NCBI RefSeq assembly: GCF_001757355.1
Contig: NZ_MINO01000004.1
Span: 94,371 to 158,370, forward strand
Reading direction: 5' to 3'
Source of the DNA: Sphingobium phenoxybenzoativorans
Lineage (GTDB): Bacteria > Pseudomonadota > Alphaproteobacteria > Sphingomonadales > Sphingomonadaceae
DNA: 64,000 bases
Numbering within the stretch: the stretch's first letter is position 1; each line of letters begins with the position of its first letter. The translations under genes were made by a program, and so were the position numbers. Positions 26,018 to 34,787 of this stretch are shown in pieces. The notes under the pieces were generated by a model. The model was not told where the DNA came from. It did not search any database and saw nothing but the letters and a program-made list of their open reading frames with translations.

Positions 26018-27301
26018 ATGGCAAAGGGTAAAGTCACGATCAGAAGCGTCGATGCGCTCACCGCCATCAAGGGCGATGCATTCCTGTGGGACGATGAGGT
26101 GAGCGGTTTCGGTGTGAAGGCCACGAAGGCCGGGAAGAAGAATTTCGTCTATCAGTATCGGATGGGCGGGCGTGGGTCTAAAACACAGCGCTGGACCATC
26201 GGTGCGTATGGCCAATGGACGCCTGATGAGGCACGGAAAGAAGCCAAACGTCTCGGCAAGTTGGTTGATGTTGGCGTCAATCCGATTGAGGATAAGCGGC
26301 AACGCGATCGGGCTGCTGTCACTCTTGCCTTTTCTGCATATGTCAAAACCTTCACGAAGGGCTATCTGGAGACTGAATGGGGCACGTCATGGGAGCAGGC
26401 GAAGCGCCAGCTTGAAATGCATGTCACGCCTCATCTGAAGGAAAAGCCTCTACCGGAAATCACGGCCGCCGATTGCAACGCGGTACTTGATCATCTTATC
26501 GGCCGCCCTGCCCTTCGTCGAAACGTATGGGCCGTGATGAGCAAGCTATTCTCCTGGGCTGAAGATCGAGAAGATATCGAACGCGCACCCAAGATGGCCA
26601 CTCCGCCCACGGTGAAGCGGCGCAAACGTATATTGTCCCCACACGAGCTGATTGCCTGTTGGCGGGCGTCATATGAGCTGGAAGCCCCTCGCGGCGCTCT
26701 GGTTCGTCTGCTCATGATCACCTTGCAACGCCGTAGCGAGGTCGCGGCTGTTCCGTGGTCTGAACTGAAGCACAATGAGGGCGTGTGGCATATGCCCGGC
26801 GAGCGCACCAAGAATAATGAGGATCACTTGGTGCCACTCAGTGAATTAGCCCGCACAGAGCTGGATGCGATCGGCTGGAAGCGGCGTGGTCTCGCCCTCC
26901 CCTCCTCCACCGGCAAGACACCCGTCTCAAACTTCAGCGACATGAAGTTGGCGCTGGATAAGGCGATGCTGCCGATATTGCAGGAGCTTGCGGACAAGCA
27001 GGCAGACGCGGCGGGAGAGGATCGGCATGAGGTGGAGTTAGAGCCGTGGCGGCTTCACGATCTGCGGCGGACCGGAACGACAAATCTTCAGGCGCTGGGC
27101 TTTCCGATTGAAGTCGGCGAGCGCGTCATCAATCATCATCAGGGCGGCGAAACCTCCGGCATTCGAGCCGTGTACAATCTCTATGAATATCTGCCTGAGA
27201 AAACGAAGGCGCTGAACGCATGGAGTGCTCACCTGAAAGCGCTCGTCGATGGGGACGCTCTCGACACGAATGTTGTCTCGCTCGCGTCAGCGCGGGCGTG
27301 A
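26018..27301 (+). CDS. P4-type tyrosine recombinase (integrase)
   Basis: ATG at 26018 is chosen, preceded by GGGATAGGGAC; it gives 427 residues. The N-terminus is the DUF4102 arm-binding domain (FLWDDEVSGFGVKATKAGKK). The catalytic residues are visible as R in LQRRSEVAAV, HDLRR, the His in VINHH and the Tyr in YNLYEY. It lies 137 nt inside attL and should integrate and, with a directionality factor, excise the element at tRNA-Arg. Confidence 0.95.
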   Translation: MAKGKVTIRSVDALTAIKGDAFLWDDEVSGFGVKATKAGKKNFVYQYRMGGRGSKTQRWTIGAYGQWTPDEARKEAKRLGKLVDVGVNPIEDKRQRDRAAVTLAFSAYVKTFTKGYLETEWGTSWEQAKRQLEMHVTPHLKEKPLPEITAADCNAVLDHLIGRPALRRNVWAVMSKLFSWAEDREDIERAPKMATPPTVKRRKRILSPHELIACWRASYELEAPRGALVRLLMITLQRRSEVAAVPWSELKHNEGVWHMPGERTKNNEDHLVPLSELARTELDAIGWKRRGLALPSSTGKTPVSNFSDMKLALDKAMLPILQELADKQADAAGEDRHEVELEPWRLHDLRRTGTTNLQALGFPIEVGERVINHHQGGETSGIRAVYNLYEYLPEKTKALNAWSAHLKALVDGDALDTNVVSLASARA

Positions 27302-27305
27302 ACGG

Positions 27306-28196
27306 ATGGCGCGGCTAGGTTTGGCCGCCGAAAAGCTGGCTCCGCACCAGCCCGCCGCGCCATTTTCTCAAATGCGGGATCGCCAGCGGAGGGCTTTAGT
27401 GGACGAGGGTCGTGAAAGCGAGATAACTGCTGATCTGAGCCAAGCTCATGGGGATCCTGAGCTACTTGCGCTATTGGACCGCCCGCGCTGGTATTGGCCG
27501 GAAGCGGTCGCATGGGTCTGTCTGCGCGATCTAAATCCAATGTGCGAACTGGCTTTTATGCGCCGGCTCTACGAAAAGAGCCGAGATGGCTCAGAAAAGG
27601 TTGTCGGTTCCTCGCTTTTGATCCGACTGAAGATCATTGTTGCGGAACGCGGGTCTATCCAAAGATTGCCCGATACGGTTGAAGACGCTTACGAGTTATT
27701 GATCAGCGCCTTGGAGATTGAAGGCAAAATCAATGCGACGGGAAGGCGGTCGCCAACCGGGGAACGCGTCTCAATTCCAAGCGAACTTTGGTCGGGTGCA
27801 CAGATCATAGATCGCCATCGGCGAACGATAGATATCGGGTCGGCCTTTCATGCAGAAAACTCGCCAGCGATCTGGTTCCATGACATCATGATCGATCGCG
27901 CAGCGCTTCAGGATGCCTTTCCAGATGGCAGAACAGAAGTGTCCAGCCCTCCGCTAACGAAGAAAGCTGCGGTATCGGACATTCCATCGCCAGGAAGAGG
28001 ACGAAGACAGGGAACTGGGATTGATGATTCAAAATTCCTGGAAATGATGCATTCGCTCGTCAGCGATGGCGCCAGTCCTTGGGATGCCGCAGAAAAAATT
28101 GCCGCTCGGCGCAAAAGCTTGGGCATCAAAGGCACGTCTGACGGCAGCGTTCAAAAGCGCCTCCACACGAAATTCAAACAGATTTATCCTGACTAA
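27306..28196 (+). CDS. Hypothetical protein downstream of integrase
   Basis: This 296-residue protein starts 4 nt after the integrase stop (ATG at 27306; a longer frame runs back into the integrase). Features are an aromatic motif WYWPEAVAWVCLRD, a central helical part and a basic C-terminus (GSVQKRLHTKFKQIY). I do not recognise the family. Position suggests a role in integration or control of the element. Confidence 0.7.
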   Translation: MARLGLAAEKLAPHQPAAPFSQMRDRQRRALVDEGRESEITADLSQAHGDPELLALLDRPRWYWPEAVAWVCLRDLNPMCELAFMRRLYEKSRDGSEKVVGSSLLIRLKIIVAERGSIQRLPDTVEDAYELLISALEIEGKINATGRRSPTGERVSIPSELWSGAQIIDRHRRTIDIGSAFHAENSPAIWFHDIMIDRAALQDAFPDGRTEVSSPPLTKKAAVSDIPSPGRGRRQGTGIDDSKFLEMMHSLVSDGASPWDAAEKIAARRKSLGIKGTSDGSVQKRLHTKFKQIYPD

Positions 28197-28214
28197 ACCT
28201 GACTTAATCTGACT
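28189..28214 (+). repeat. Three CTGACT repeats at 10-bp spacing
   Basis: CTGACT occurs at 28189, 28199 and 28209, each followed by an A/T stretch, starting at the stop codon of the previous gene and ending 91 nt before the AlpA-like gene. The helical-turn spacing is iteron-like. Confidence 0.45.
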
Positions 28215-28304
28215 TATTGTTCAAAGACTTAGCTGGAAATCCCTGCAAATACCTTGTCACCCCCGATGCTCGCTGTGAGGCACGGGCAGTGATGAGGAAG
28301 CACA

Positions 28305-28499
28305 ATGCGTCCAGTTCTCGATCCCGAGCAGGCATCCGCGTATATCGGCGCTGAGCCGAAGACGCTTGCAAATTGGCGCTGCCAAGGCGTCGGTCCTAAG
28401 TTCATCCGCGTCGGCCGCAAGATCGTTTACGATCCCGCCGATATCGAAGCCTGGAAGGCCAACAACCGCTTTCAGTCCACTTCGCAGGTCGCGGCCTAA
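28305..28499 (+). CDS. AlpA/excisionase-like helix-turn-helix protein
   Basis: The 64 residues form one MerR-like HTH of the AlpA/HTH_17 type: LDPEQASAYIGAEPKTLANW and GPKFIRVGRKIVYDPADIEAW. Such proteins act as excisionases or activate element genes. It is the first of a run of tightly spaced plus-strand genes leading into the primase. Confidence 0.85.
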   Translation: MRPVLDPEQASAYIGAEPKTLANWRCQGVGPKFIRVGRKIVYDPADIEAWKANNRFQSTSQVAA

Positions 28500-28503
28500 T
28501 CCC

Positions 28504-28683
28504 ATGGCCCATAAAAACGCCCCCGCCCGTCAGGGCGAGAGCGCTGGTGAGCCGGGAAGCTTCGCCATCGCTTATAACACCGAGAGGACTCAGCAGCAAT
28601 TCCTGTCGAGTCGTTTCGGACTTTCCTTCGCTCGCGCATCGATCATCGCGCCGCTGATTTTCGGCGAGGTGCGCCATGCCTAA
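28504..28683 (+). CDS. Small hypothetical protein
   Basis: This 59-residue protein starts 4 nt after the HTH gene and overlaps the next gene by 8 nt. Ser/Arg-rich centre (TQQQFLSSRFGLSFARAS), no known motif. Kept because of its tight operon position. Confidence 0.5.
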   Translation: MAHKNAPARQGESAGEPGSFAIAYNTERTQQQFLSSRFGLSFARASIIAPLIFGEVRHA

Positions 28684-28867
28684 CCGGATCATCATTTCCG
28701 AGTGCGTCTTTGGGGGTCGTTACGTCACGACCTTCGAGCCGCGCTCGATCTCCTGGCCGAGCATGGAGTTTCGCTCTTATGCCGAAGCAAAAGGGTGCGC
28801 CGAAGCTCGCCATAAGGCCCACGGCTGGCCGATCGAGGATCGTACGCAGGAAGGGGGCGCAATATGA
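28676..28867 (+). CDS. Small hypothetical protein
   Basis: This 63-residue protein overlaps both neighbours (8 nt and 4 nt ATGA with the primase). It has GGRYVTTFEPRS and a C-terminal HKAHGWPIEDR. No family recognised; translational coupling to the primase is likely. Confidence 0.55.
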   Translation: MPNRIIISECVFGGRYVTTFEPRSISWPSMEFRSYAEAKGCAEARHKAHGWPIEDRTQEGGAI

Positions 28868-29793
28868 CCCGCCCCCTTCTAAAGCCGCACCGCTTCGATC
28901 TTGACACCATACGGCGGTATAATCCGCTTCCGGGCATTGTCGGCGCATCGCTGAAGCTTATCAAAGCGGGCAACGAGTTTAAGGCCCAGTGCCCGTTTCA
29001 TCCGGATCGCTCTCCTTCCTTCACGATTTTCGCGGGTGGCGAGCGCTTCTATTGCTTCGGATGCGGCGCCTCTGGCGATGTTCTGGACTACGTGCAGCGC
29101 TCACACGGGGTCACGCTGCGCGAGGCCGCGGATATGCTCGGCGGTGGTTATGTTCCTGCTATTCATGTCGCCCAGATCGCTCAGGACGAGAAACCGGAGC
29201 GCATCGAGGAAGCCCGCTATATTTGGGGTGACGCGGTTCCGGCGCAGGGCACGCCAGCAGAGACCTATCTTCGCTCGCGAGGGCTTCATCTCCCAATCCC
29301 CGACAGCATACGGTTTGCCCGACTGCCCTACGGCAAGGGTGGTGCGGTCCACCCTTGTCTCGTCGCCTGCGTGGCTTCGGTCGATCATAAGGTCGTCGGC
29401 ATCCAGCGGACTTATCTTGCCGCCGATGGCAAGGGTAAGGCGAAGGTGCCCAAACCCAAGCTATCACTCGGCCGCATTGCCGGTGGCGCTATCCGCCTCG
29501 CTCCATGTGCCGCCGATCTGGTGGTGTGCGAGGGCCTGGAGGATGGCCTGACGCTCCAGCAGGAGATGGGCCGCGCGGTCTGGGTGGCGGCTGGTTCGAG
29601 TTTGATGCCGGCGATGCAGTTCCCGGAGGGGGCGCGGTCGGTCGTTATCGGCGCTGACGGGGACAGTGCTGGCGAGGAGGCCGCGGAAAAGGCGGCAACC
29701 GCATTCGCCAAACGTGGCCTTCGCGTCCGGATAATCCGACCGCTGGAAGGCTTCAAAGACTTCAATGCAGAATTACAGGGGGTGCAGATATGA
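28864..29793 (+). CDS. Phage-type DNA primase (CHC2 zinc finger plus Toprim)
   Basis: This 309-residue protein has a CHC2 zinc ribbon (CPFHPDRSPSF and CFGCGASGD, about residues 39-66). A C-terminal Toprim domain follows, with the catalytic Glu in VVCEGLEDGLTL and the Asp pair in VVIGADGDSAGEEA. It would make primers for replication of the element. It overlaps the DUF3987 gene by 4 nt, the usual primase/helicase pair of such elements. Confidence 0.92.
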   Translation: MTRPLLKPHRFDLDTIRRYNPLPGIVGASLKLIKAGNEFKAQCPFHPDRSPSFTIFAGGERFYCFGCGASGDVLDYVQRSHGVTLREAADMLGGGYVPAIHVAQIAQDEKPERIEEARYIWGDAVPAQGTPAETYLRSRGLHLPIPDSIRFARLPYGKGGAVHPCLVACVASVDHKVVGIQRTYLAADGKGKAKVPKPKLSLGRIAGGAIRLAPCAADLVVCEGLEDGLTLQQEMGRAVWVAAGSSLMPAMQFPEGARSVVIGADGDSAGEEAAEKAATAFAKRGLRVRIIRPLEGFKDFNAELQGVQI

Positions 29794-31322
29794 ACGCCGC
29801 CAGTTTTAACGCGCGTGTCGATGACGCGCAGGAAATCAATATCTGGCCTATGCCAAAGCCGTTGCCGACCGGTCTGCTACCGGTGAAGGACTTCGACGTC
29901 AGTATGCTTCCGGAACCGATGATCGCCTGGGTGGCGGACATTGCGAACCGGATGCAGGCTCCGGCTGAATTTGTCGCCGTCCCTGCGATGGTGGCTGCCG
30001 GATCTATTATCGGCCGCAAGGTCGGTATCCGCCCGCAGGCGAACACGGATTGGTATGAAGTGCCGAACCTGTGGGGTTGCATAATCGGTCGTCCGGGCGT
30101 GATGAAATCCCCCGCCGTTCAACAGGCGCTCAAGCCCATCAACCGCATCCAGGCTGAAGCCCGGCGAGAATATCAAAGCCTGAAGACACAGTTCGACGCC
30201 GGAGAACTGGAACGCGAGATGCGGCAGGATGCGCACAAGGCGGAGGTGAAGCGTCGCCTGAAGGGCAACCCGATGGCCGACACATCGGATATCGGCTGTC
30301 CGACCGATGAAGAACCTATCCTGCGTCGGTATATCGCCAACGACACCAGCTATCAGTCGCTAGGCGAACTGCTGATTCAGAACACGAATGGGCTGCTCGT
30401 CCACCGCGACGAGCTGCTGTCGCTGCTCCGCAGCCTGGATCGTGAGGATAATTGCGAGGCCCGTGGTTTCTATCTGACGGGCTGGAACGGCACGGACGAT
30501 TACACCTTTGACCGGATCATCCGGGGCACGAACCTATATGTCCCGTCCGTCACCATCGGCATGGTCGGCTCAACTCAGCCTGGCCGTATGAGGGATTATC
30601 TCCAGTCTGCCATTCATGGCGGTGGTGGTGATGACGGCCTGGTCCAAAGGTTCGGCATGATGGTGTGGCCAGACGTGTCGCCAACATGGTCGGATCAGGA
30701 TCGTGAGCCGGACCCGATTGCCCGGAGTGCTGCTTTCCGGGCCTTCGATCGCCTGAATGCACTCACCGCCGATGAGGTCGGCGCGCAGTACGACGCCTTC
30801 GACCAGACGCATCCTTATCTCCGTTTCGATGCTGCTGGTCTTGGCATGTTTCAGGAATGGCGCATTTCCCATGAGGCCCGCCTGCGGAGCGGCGATCTTC
30901 ACCCGGCGGTCGAAAGCCATCTGGCGAAATATCGGAAGCTGATCCCCGCGCTGGCCCTGATCCATCATCTTGCGAGCGGCAAAATCGGCCCTGTGGGGGA
31001 TTTGTCGGTTTTGACGGCTCTTGCATGGGGCGAGTTTCTGGAATCACACGCCCACCGCATCTACTCGGCGGCGATCAACAGTGGCGCAACCGGTGCCCGT
31101 GATATTCTTCGACATATCCGCAAGGGTGACCTTACGGACGGCTTCAGCGCCCGCACGGTGAGAAACAAAGACTGGTCGGGCCTAACTGACGGGAACAGCG
31201 TAGCCGACGCGCTGGACATCCTTGAGGAGCACGGCTGGATCATGTCGGAGGATGTCCCGACCACGGCCAAGGGCGGTCGCCCTACCCAAATCTACCGCAT
31301 CAACCCAAGGGGGCTGTCATGA
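29790..31322 (+). CDS. DUF3987 helicase-like protein
   Basis: This 510-residue protein has a degenerate P-loop in IGRPGVMKSPAVQ (about residue 100) and acidic segments GLLVHRDELLSLLRSLD and YVPSVTIGMVGSTQPG typical of DUF3987. The C-terminus resembles a winged helix (DALDILEEHGWIMSED). Proteins of this group follow CHC2 primases and are thought to be replicative helicases. It starts within the last codons of the primase gene. Confidence 0.85.
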   Translation: MNAASFNARVDDAQEINIWPMPKPLPTGLLPVKDFDVSMLPEPMIAWVADIANRMQAPAEFVAVPAMVAAGSIIGRKVGIRPQANTDWYEVPNLWGCIIGRPGVMKSPAVQQALKPINRIQAEARREYQSLKTQFDAGELEREMRQDAHKAEVKRRLKGNPMADTSDIGCPTDEEPILRRYIANDTSYQSLGELLIQNTNGLLVHRDELLSLLRSLDREDNCEARGFYLTGWNGTDDYTFDRIIRGTNLYVPSVTIGMVGSTQPGRMRDYLQSAIHGGGGDDGLVQRFGMMVWPDVSPTWSDQDREPDPIARSAAFRAFDRLNALTADEVGAQYDAFDQTHPYLRFDAAGLGMFQEWRISHEARLRSGDLHPAVESHLAKYRKLIPALALIHHLASGKIGPVGDLSVLTALAWGEFLESHAHRIYSAAINSGATGARDILRHIRKGDLTDGFSARTVRNKDWSGLTDGNSVADALDILEEHGWIMSEDVPTTAKGGRPTQIYRINPRGLS

Positions 31323-31888
31323 GCTACATGGATCGGCTGAAGGCAAAAATTGCCGAAACACACTACCCCAACGAACCGACAAAACCCCCAGAACCCAGTT
31401 TCGTAGGTTTTGAGGGTGACCCAGGTAGGCAAATTTTAGAAAAATGTGTGTCGTCATTGCCGCGACAAAACGACGCACCAACGGGAATTCAGGTGCAGCT
31501 AACCGCGTCACCTGAAACCTTCTGTAATCAGAACAGCCAACTTTTATGGCGCGAAGGCATTGCCTCACTCGACCCGGAAAAGCCGCGTGGCGGTTTTCAC
31601 TGGCGGCGCTGGGATCATCTGGTGGCGGACTGCGTGCTCATCTTCAACGAATATGGCGAGCAGGCTGCGGCGACTGGCTGGACCGCTGAAGACCTGTTCG
31701 GCGTTGATCCTTCGGGGGCTTCGGGAACGATCGTGGGCGGGCTAGCGTGGAGGCTGGAAGGTCGGAAGCTGCTGACGGTCGAGGTGGGGATAGCAACTTT
31801 TGCATATCGCAATGGAGAAATTGGCCGCTGTTCCCGTGGGTGGATCAGGGGTTTGGTGCCGGTGTGGGAATTGGAGGGTAAATCATGA
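31319..31888 (+). CDS. Hypothetical protein in replication operon
   Basis: This 189-residue protein overlaps its neighbours by 4 nt on both sides. The N-terminal 60 residues are polar and proline-rich; the rest has FHWRRWDHLVADCVLIFNEYGEQAAATGWTAEDLFGVD and looks globular. No family recognised; a replication accessory role follows only from position. Confidence 0.7.
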   Translation: MSYMDRLKAKIAETHYPNEPTKPPEPSFVGFEGDPGRQILEKCVSSLPRQNDAPTGIQVQLTASPETFCNQNSQLLWREGIASLDPEKPRGGFHWRRWDHLVADCVLIFNEYGEQAAATGWTAEDLFGVDPSGASGTIVGGLAWRLEGRKLLTVEVGIATFAYRNGEIGRCSRGWIRGLVPVWELEGKS

Positions 31889-32094
31889 ATATCGGAACAC
31901 GGTTGAATAAGTTGGAGCAGCAGTCTGGCGACGATGATGCTGAAAAGAGGCGGCAAGCCACAATGGAGTTTTTGAGAAACGCGATTGGTCCGGGTCCGCG
32001 TCCAGTGCTGACGCCTGAGGAACAGGCCGAAGTGGATAGGTGGATCGCGGCCATGTTGGCCGCGATAGCGAATGAGGGACGGAAAGATGACTAA
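31885..32094 (+). CDS. Small hypothetical protein
   Basis: This 69-residue protein is predicted helical at both ends (TRLNKLEQQSGDD and EEQAEVDRWIAAMLAAIA). It overlaps the upstream gene by 4 nt and the DUF5681 gene by 8 nt. Function unknown. Confidence 0.6.
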   Translation: MNIGTRLNKLEQQSGDDDAEKRRQATMEFLRNAIGPGPRPVLTPEEQAEVDRWIAAMLAAIANEGRKDD

Positions 32095-32530
32095 GAGACC
32101 TGAAAATTCAGGCGGAAATCAGGGTAGGTTCACGCCTGGCCAGAGTGGAAATCCTGCCGGAAAGCCCAAGGGCGCGCGCCACAAGGTCACCTTGGCGATT
32201 GAAGAACTGATGGAGGGAGAGGCGGAGGTCTTGACCCGGAAAGCGATCGAACTGGCGAAGGGCGGCGATATAGTTGCTCTGCGTCTGTGCCTGGATCGAA
32301 TTGCACCAGCACGGAAAGACTCGCCGATCGCGTTCGATCTTCCGGCCATCGCCTCAGCGCAGGATGCATTGGGTGCTTCGGCGGCTCTGCTTGCAGCCGT
32401 GGCCGCTGGAGAAGTCACGCCGATCGAAGCTGGGGCAGTTATGGGTCTGCTCGAAAGTCATCGCCGCCTCGTCGAAACCGGTGACCATGAAGCCCGACTA
32501 ACCGCCCTCGAAGAAAGATCAGGAAAATGA
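32087..32530 (+). CDS. DUF5681 domain protein
   Basis: This 147-residue protein starts at 32087 after GGGACGGAAAG. It has the DUF5681 signature RFTPGQSGNPAGKPKGARHK, then a helical C-terminus with ALRLCLDRIAPARKD. These proteins often lie just before packaging genes in phages and elements, and a small-terminase-like role has been considered. Here no terminase follows. Confidence 0.8.
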   Translation: MTKRPENSGGNQGRFTPGQSGNPAGKPKGARHKVTLAIEELMEGEAEVLTRKAIELAKGGDIVALRLCLDRIAPARKDSPIAFDLPAIASAQDALGASAALLAAVAAGEVTPIEAGAVMGLLESHRRLVETGDHEARLTALEERSGK

Positions 32531-32592
32531 CCCACAAGCGCCGCATCGCCCATCTTGAAGGGGATCGCAGTCCCTATCTGACCCTTGGCTAA
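32527..32592 (+). pseudogene. 21-residue gene stub after DUF5681
   Basis: ATG overlaps the DUF5681 stop (ATGA) and the frame reads MTHKRRIAHLEGDRS before a stop at 32590. The start looks like a normal coupled phage gene, so this is probably the 5' end of a gene cut off at a deletion or replacement junction. Confidence 0.4.
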
Positions 32593-32786
32593 ATTCATTG
32601 CCAGAACTTATCCGTGACGTTTCGGAAGACTATCCCTCCCATAAATAATATGTCTGGAGCGCTAAGTCAGCTCAATCATCCGAAAATTTAGCCTCACGCG
32701 GGAATGGCAAAGCAAATGAACTGGTTGCCTCGCGACGACCCTTCAAATAGCATTTTTAAATGCCTTGACTGAAAGAGGAGCCAGTC

Positions 32787-33518
32787 ATGTCCAATCTTGT
32801 AATACCTGCTGAGCGAGCGGCCCGACACGGCGGGCCAGACTTCTTCAAAGGAGGAGCGAAATTTGCTGAAACATTCGAAATTTGGGGTGGCCTTTCATCA
32901 AAGGACACGGTTCTGGATATTGGTTGCGGCCCAGGCCGTATGGCGATCGGCATTGGCGAGCGTTTCAACTGGGAAAATGATCTGATCGGTTTCGATGTGA
33001 TCAAAATCGATGCCGACATTTGCCGAAATGTGATCTCAAGCCAGCATCCAAATTTTAAGTTCGTGCACGTGAATGCCTGGAACGGGCACTATAATCCGGC
33101 GGGCACCATCCAGCCATATGAGGTGGAATTTCCCGCATTAGATAACTCGATCGACTTTGCCTTTGCGACCAGTGTGTTCACACATATGTATAAGCGTGAA
33201 GCAGGTCATTATTTGAAAGAATGTTATAGAGTTTTAAAGGCAGGTGGCCGTCTGTTTTCGACATGGTTTTCGATTACGGATGCGACCAGCCAATCTAAAC
33301 ATGCGCGACTTAAGTTCTCACATGCACTGCATGACGGTTCTTTTACAGATTTTCCTGATAGACCGGAGGAAGTAATCGGATTTAAGTATGAAGACATTAC
33401 GGACTTATTTCAAAGCTCCGGATTTAAGAGTGTAACTTTCTTCCAAGGCGACTGGTCAAAGACGGCGGACAGGTCGACCGTCCGGCATGGGCAAGACGTA
33501 TTTATATGCACCAAGTAA
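32787..33518 (+). CDS. Class I SAM-dependent methyltransferase
   Basis: This 243-residue protein has motif I VLDIGCGPGRMAIGIGE (about residue 45), an acidic residue in GFDVIKID, and the post-I segment SIDFAFATSVFTHM. It resembles small-molecule or protein methyltransferases rather than DNA ones (no DPPY-type motif). Base composition is more AT-rich than neighbours, suggesting separate acquisition. It stands alone, 257 nt downstream of DUF5681 at the apparent replacement junction. Confidence 0.85.
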   Translation: MSNLVIPAERAARHGGPDFFKGGAKFAETFEIWGGLSSKDTVLDIGCGPGRMAIGIGERFNWENDLIGFDVIKIDADICRNVISSQHPNFKFVHVNAWNGHYNPAGTIQPYEVEFPALDNSIDFAFATSVFTHMYKREAGHYLKECYRVLKAGGRLFSTWFSITDATSQSKHARLKFSHALHDGSFTDFPDRPEEVIGFKYEDITDLFQSSGFKSVTFFQGDWSKTADRSTVRHGQDVFICTK

Positions 33519-33755
33519 CGTACGCTCACGAACCGAGTGATTTTCTCGGCGTCGGTCAAGAGGCGGCTCTATATTGGGATGGGAAACCAGTAGAATAAAG
33601 CGGCCCCTCTCGCTAAGCCTCTGGCAGCGAATAGGCGCAGTGGCAGTGACGTTTTCAGCAGTGGCTGGTTCTGGAGCCGCTATAGTCTCCGCTTGGGCAG
33701 ACATCGCCTGCCGTTGAATATGAGAAGGCTCCGGGCCGGAGAATCCGCACTCATC

Positions 33756-33786
33756 AAAAAGCCCCGCGCCGATCAGGCTGCGGGGC
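33756..33786 (-). terminator. Intrinsic terminator of the RelE/HTH/DUF6941-like operon
   Basis: On the minus strand GCCCCGC and GCGGGGC form a 7-bp stem (33786-33780 and 33767-33761), followed by TTTTT (33760-33756). It lies 58 nt after the last gene of the operon. Confidence 0.85.
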
Positions 33787-33843
33787 AAGGGAGGGACGGG
33801 CGACAACGGCGTGCCCGCGTGGAAAGAGCGTGGGATATGGAAG

Positions 33844-34332
33844 TTAGTTCCGTATCGGCTCGGATTCGACGTCCTGGATCGGAGCAAGGGTTATTTTCAG
33901 GCGGCCGAGGCGATGCTCATCTTCACCAATTTGGAGTATCGCACGGAGCACGCTCTCGCCGCTAACACTGTATGGCGCCATCTTAAGTGGCACTCGCATC
34001 TCGATGAACTGTTGCTCGCCATCATAGGCGGGCGGCATTGGTATGCTCGCAAACAATTCATCAGGTACGTCCAATGAAGTTGAGAATATCACCTGCGGAT
34101 CTTCCCCAATATCCTCGCGTATCAGATTTAAAGAGCCTGAAAAGGGCACACTTGTTGGACTGATCCTGACTACAGCTAGCATACAAAGTTGGGGTAAATT
34201 CACCGGTGATGATGATTGAATAATCATGTCTCCAGAATAAACGCCGACTATCGTTAGCTTTCCATGGATCTCATCTCGTAAATCATCGCAGAATATCGCG
34301 TAGCCAAAAGGCATTTGCACAGGTATGATCAT
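33844..34332 (-). CDS. DUF6941-like protein
   Basis: This 162-residue protein resembles DUF6941: FGYAIFCDDLRDEIHGKLTIVGVYSGDMII at the N-terminus (shown here in part), then a beta-rich body. No catalytic motif is visible. It overlaps the HTH gene by 4 nt (ATGA) and so belongs to the toxin-antitoxin-like operon. Family assignment is from memory of the pattern and is moderate. Confidence 0.6.
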   Translation of the reverse strand: MIIPVQMPFGYAIFCDDLRDEIHGKLTIVGVYSGDMIIQSSSPVNLPQLCMLAVVRISPTSVPFSGSLNLIREDIGEDPQVIFSTSLDVPDELFASIPMPPAYDGEQQFIEMRVPLKMAPYSVSGESVLRAILQIGEDEHRLGRLKITLAPIQDVESEPIRN

Positions 34333-34787
34333 ACGGTTTCCAATGACAATGTCTGCCGACCACCACTGGCAGCCCCTTTCGACATCTGTACTATTGTCCT
34401 GGTCTCCTTTGTGACGAGGACGCCATTAGCTTTCACGAAATGACTAATCTCGTGAACATCGTTAGGAATACCTCGCGGCTCAAGTTCAGCAACCGGTACA
34501 ACCTGCAGCCTTGGAACGTGCCCCATCGCTAACAATAAATCACTAATCGTATCGATTTCAAAATTGCCGGTGCTGCTCAGCCATCGCGTGATTTGCTCAG
34601 GCTTTTTCCCGGACTTGCGCGCAAGATCGGCTTTAGTGAAACCATCGGAAAATTTGGCGGTGCTAAAAACCTCTAGCAGCTTGTCGCGAACTTCCGCTCG
34701 AAACTCCTCTTGCATATAGCCTAGCCAAAACTTGGATATTTCAGGTTCGGAGATCGCCTGCTGCAATGGTGTTAGAGAGGTAGTCAT
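34329..34787 (-). CDS. HTH antitoxin-like protein
   Basis: This 152-residue protein has a Cro/XRE-like HTH at about residues 50-85 (FTKADLARKSGKKPEQITRW, then FEIDTISDLLLAMG). GGAG lies 9 nt before the start, and the first 47 nt lie within the toxin-like gene. Likely antitoxin and autorepressor of the operon. Confidence 0.75.
   Translation of the reverse strand: MTTSLTPLQQAISEPEISKFWLGYMQEEFRAEVRDKLLEVFSTAKFSDGFTKADLARKSGKKPEQITRWLSSTGNFEIDTISDLLLAMGHVPRLQVVPVAELEPRGIPNDVHEISHFVKANGVLVTKETRTIVQMSKGAASGGRQTLSLETV

Noticed and set aside
32787..33518. A DNA-modifying methyltransferase forming a restriction system
   Set aside because: The motif set is that of a small-molecule or protein methyltransferase, and no endonuclease gene lies beside it.
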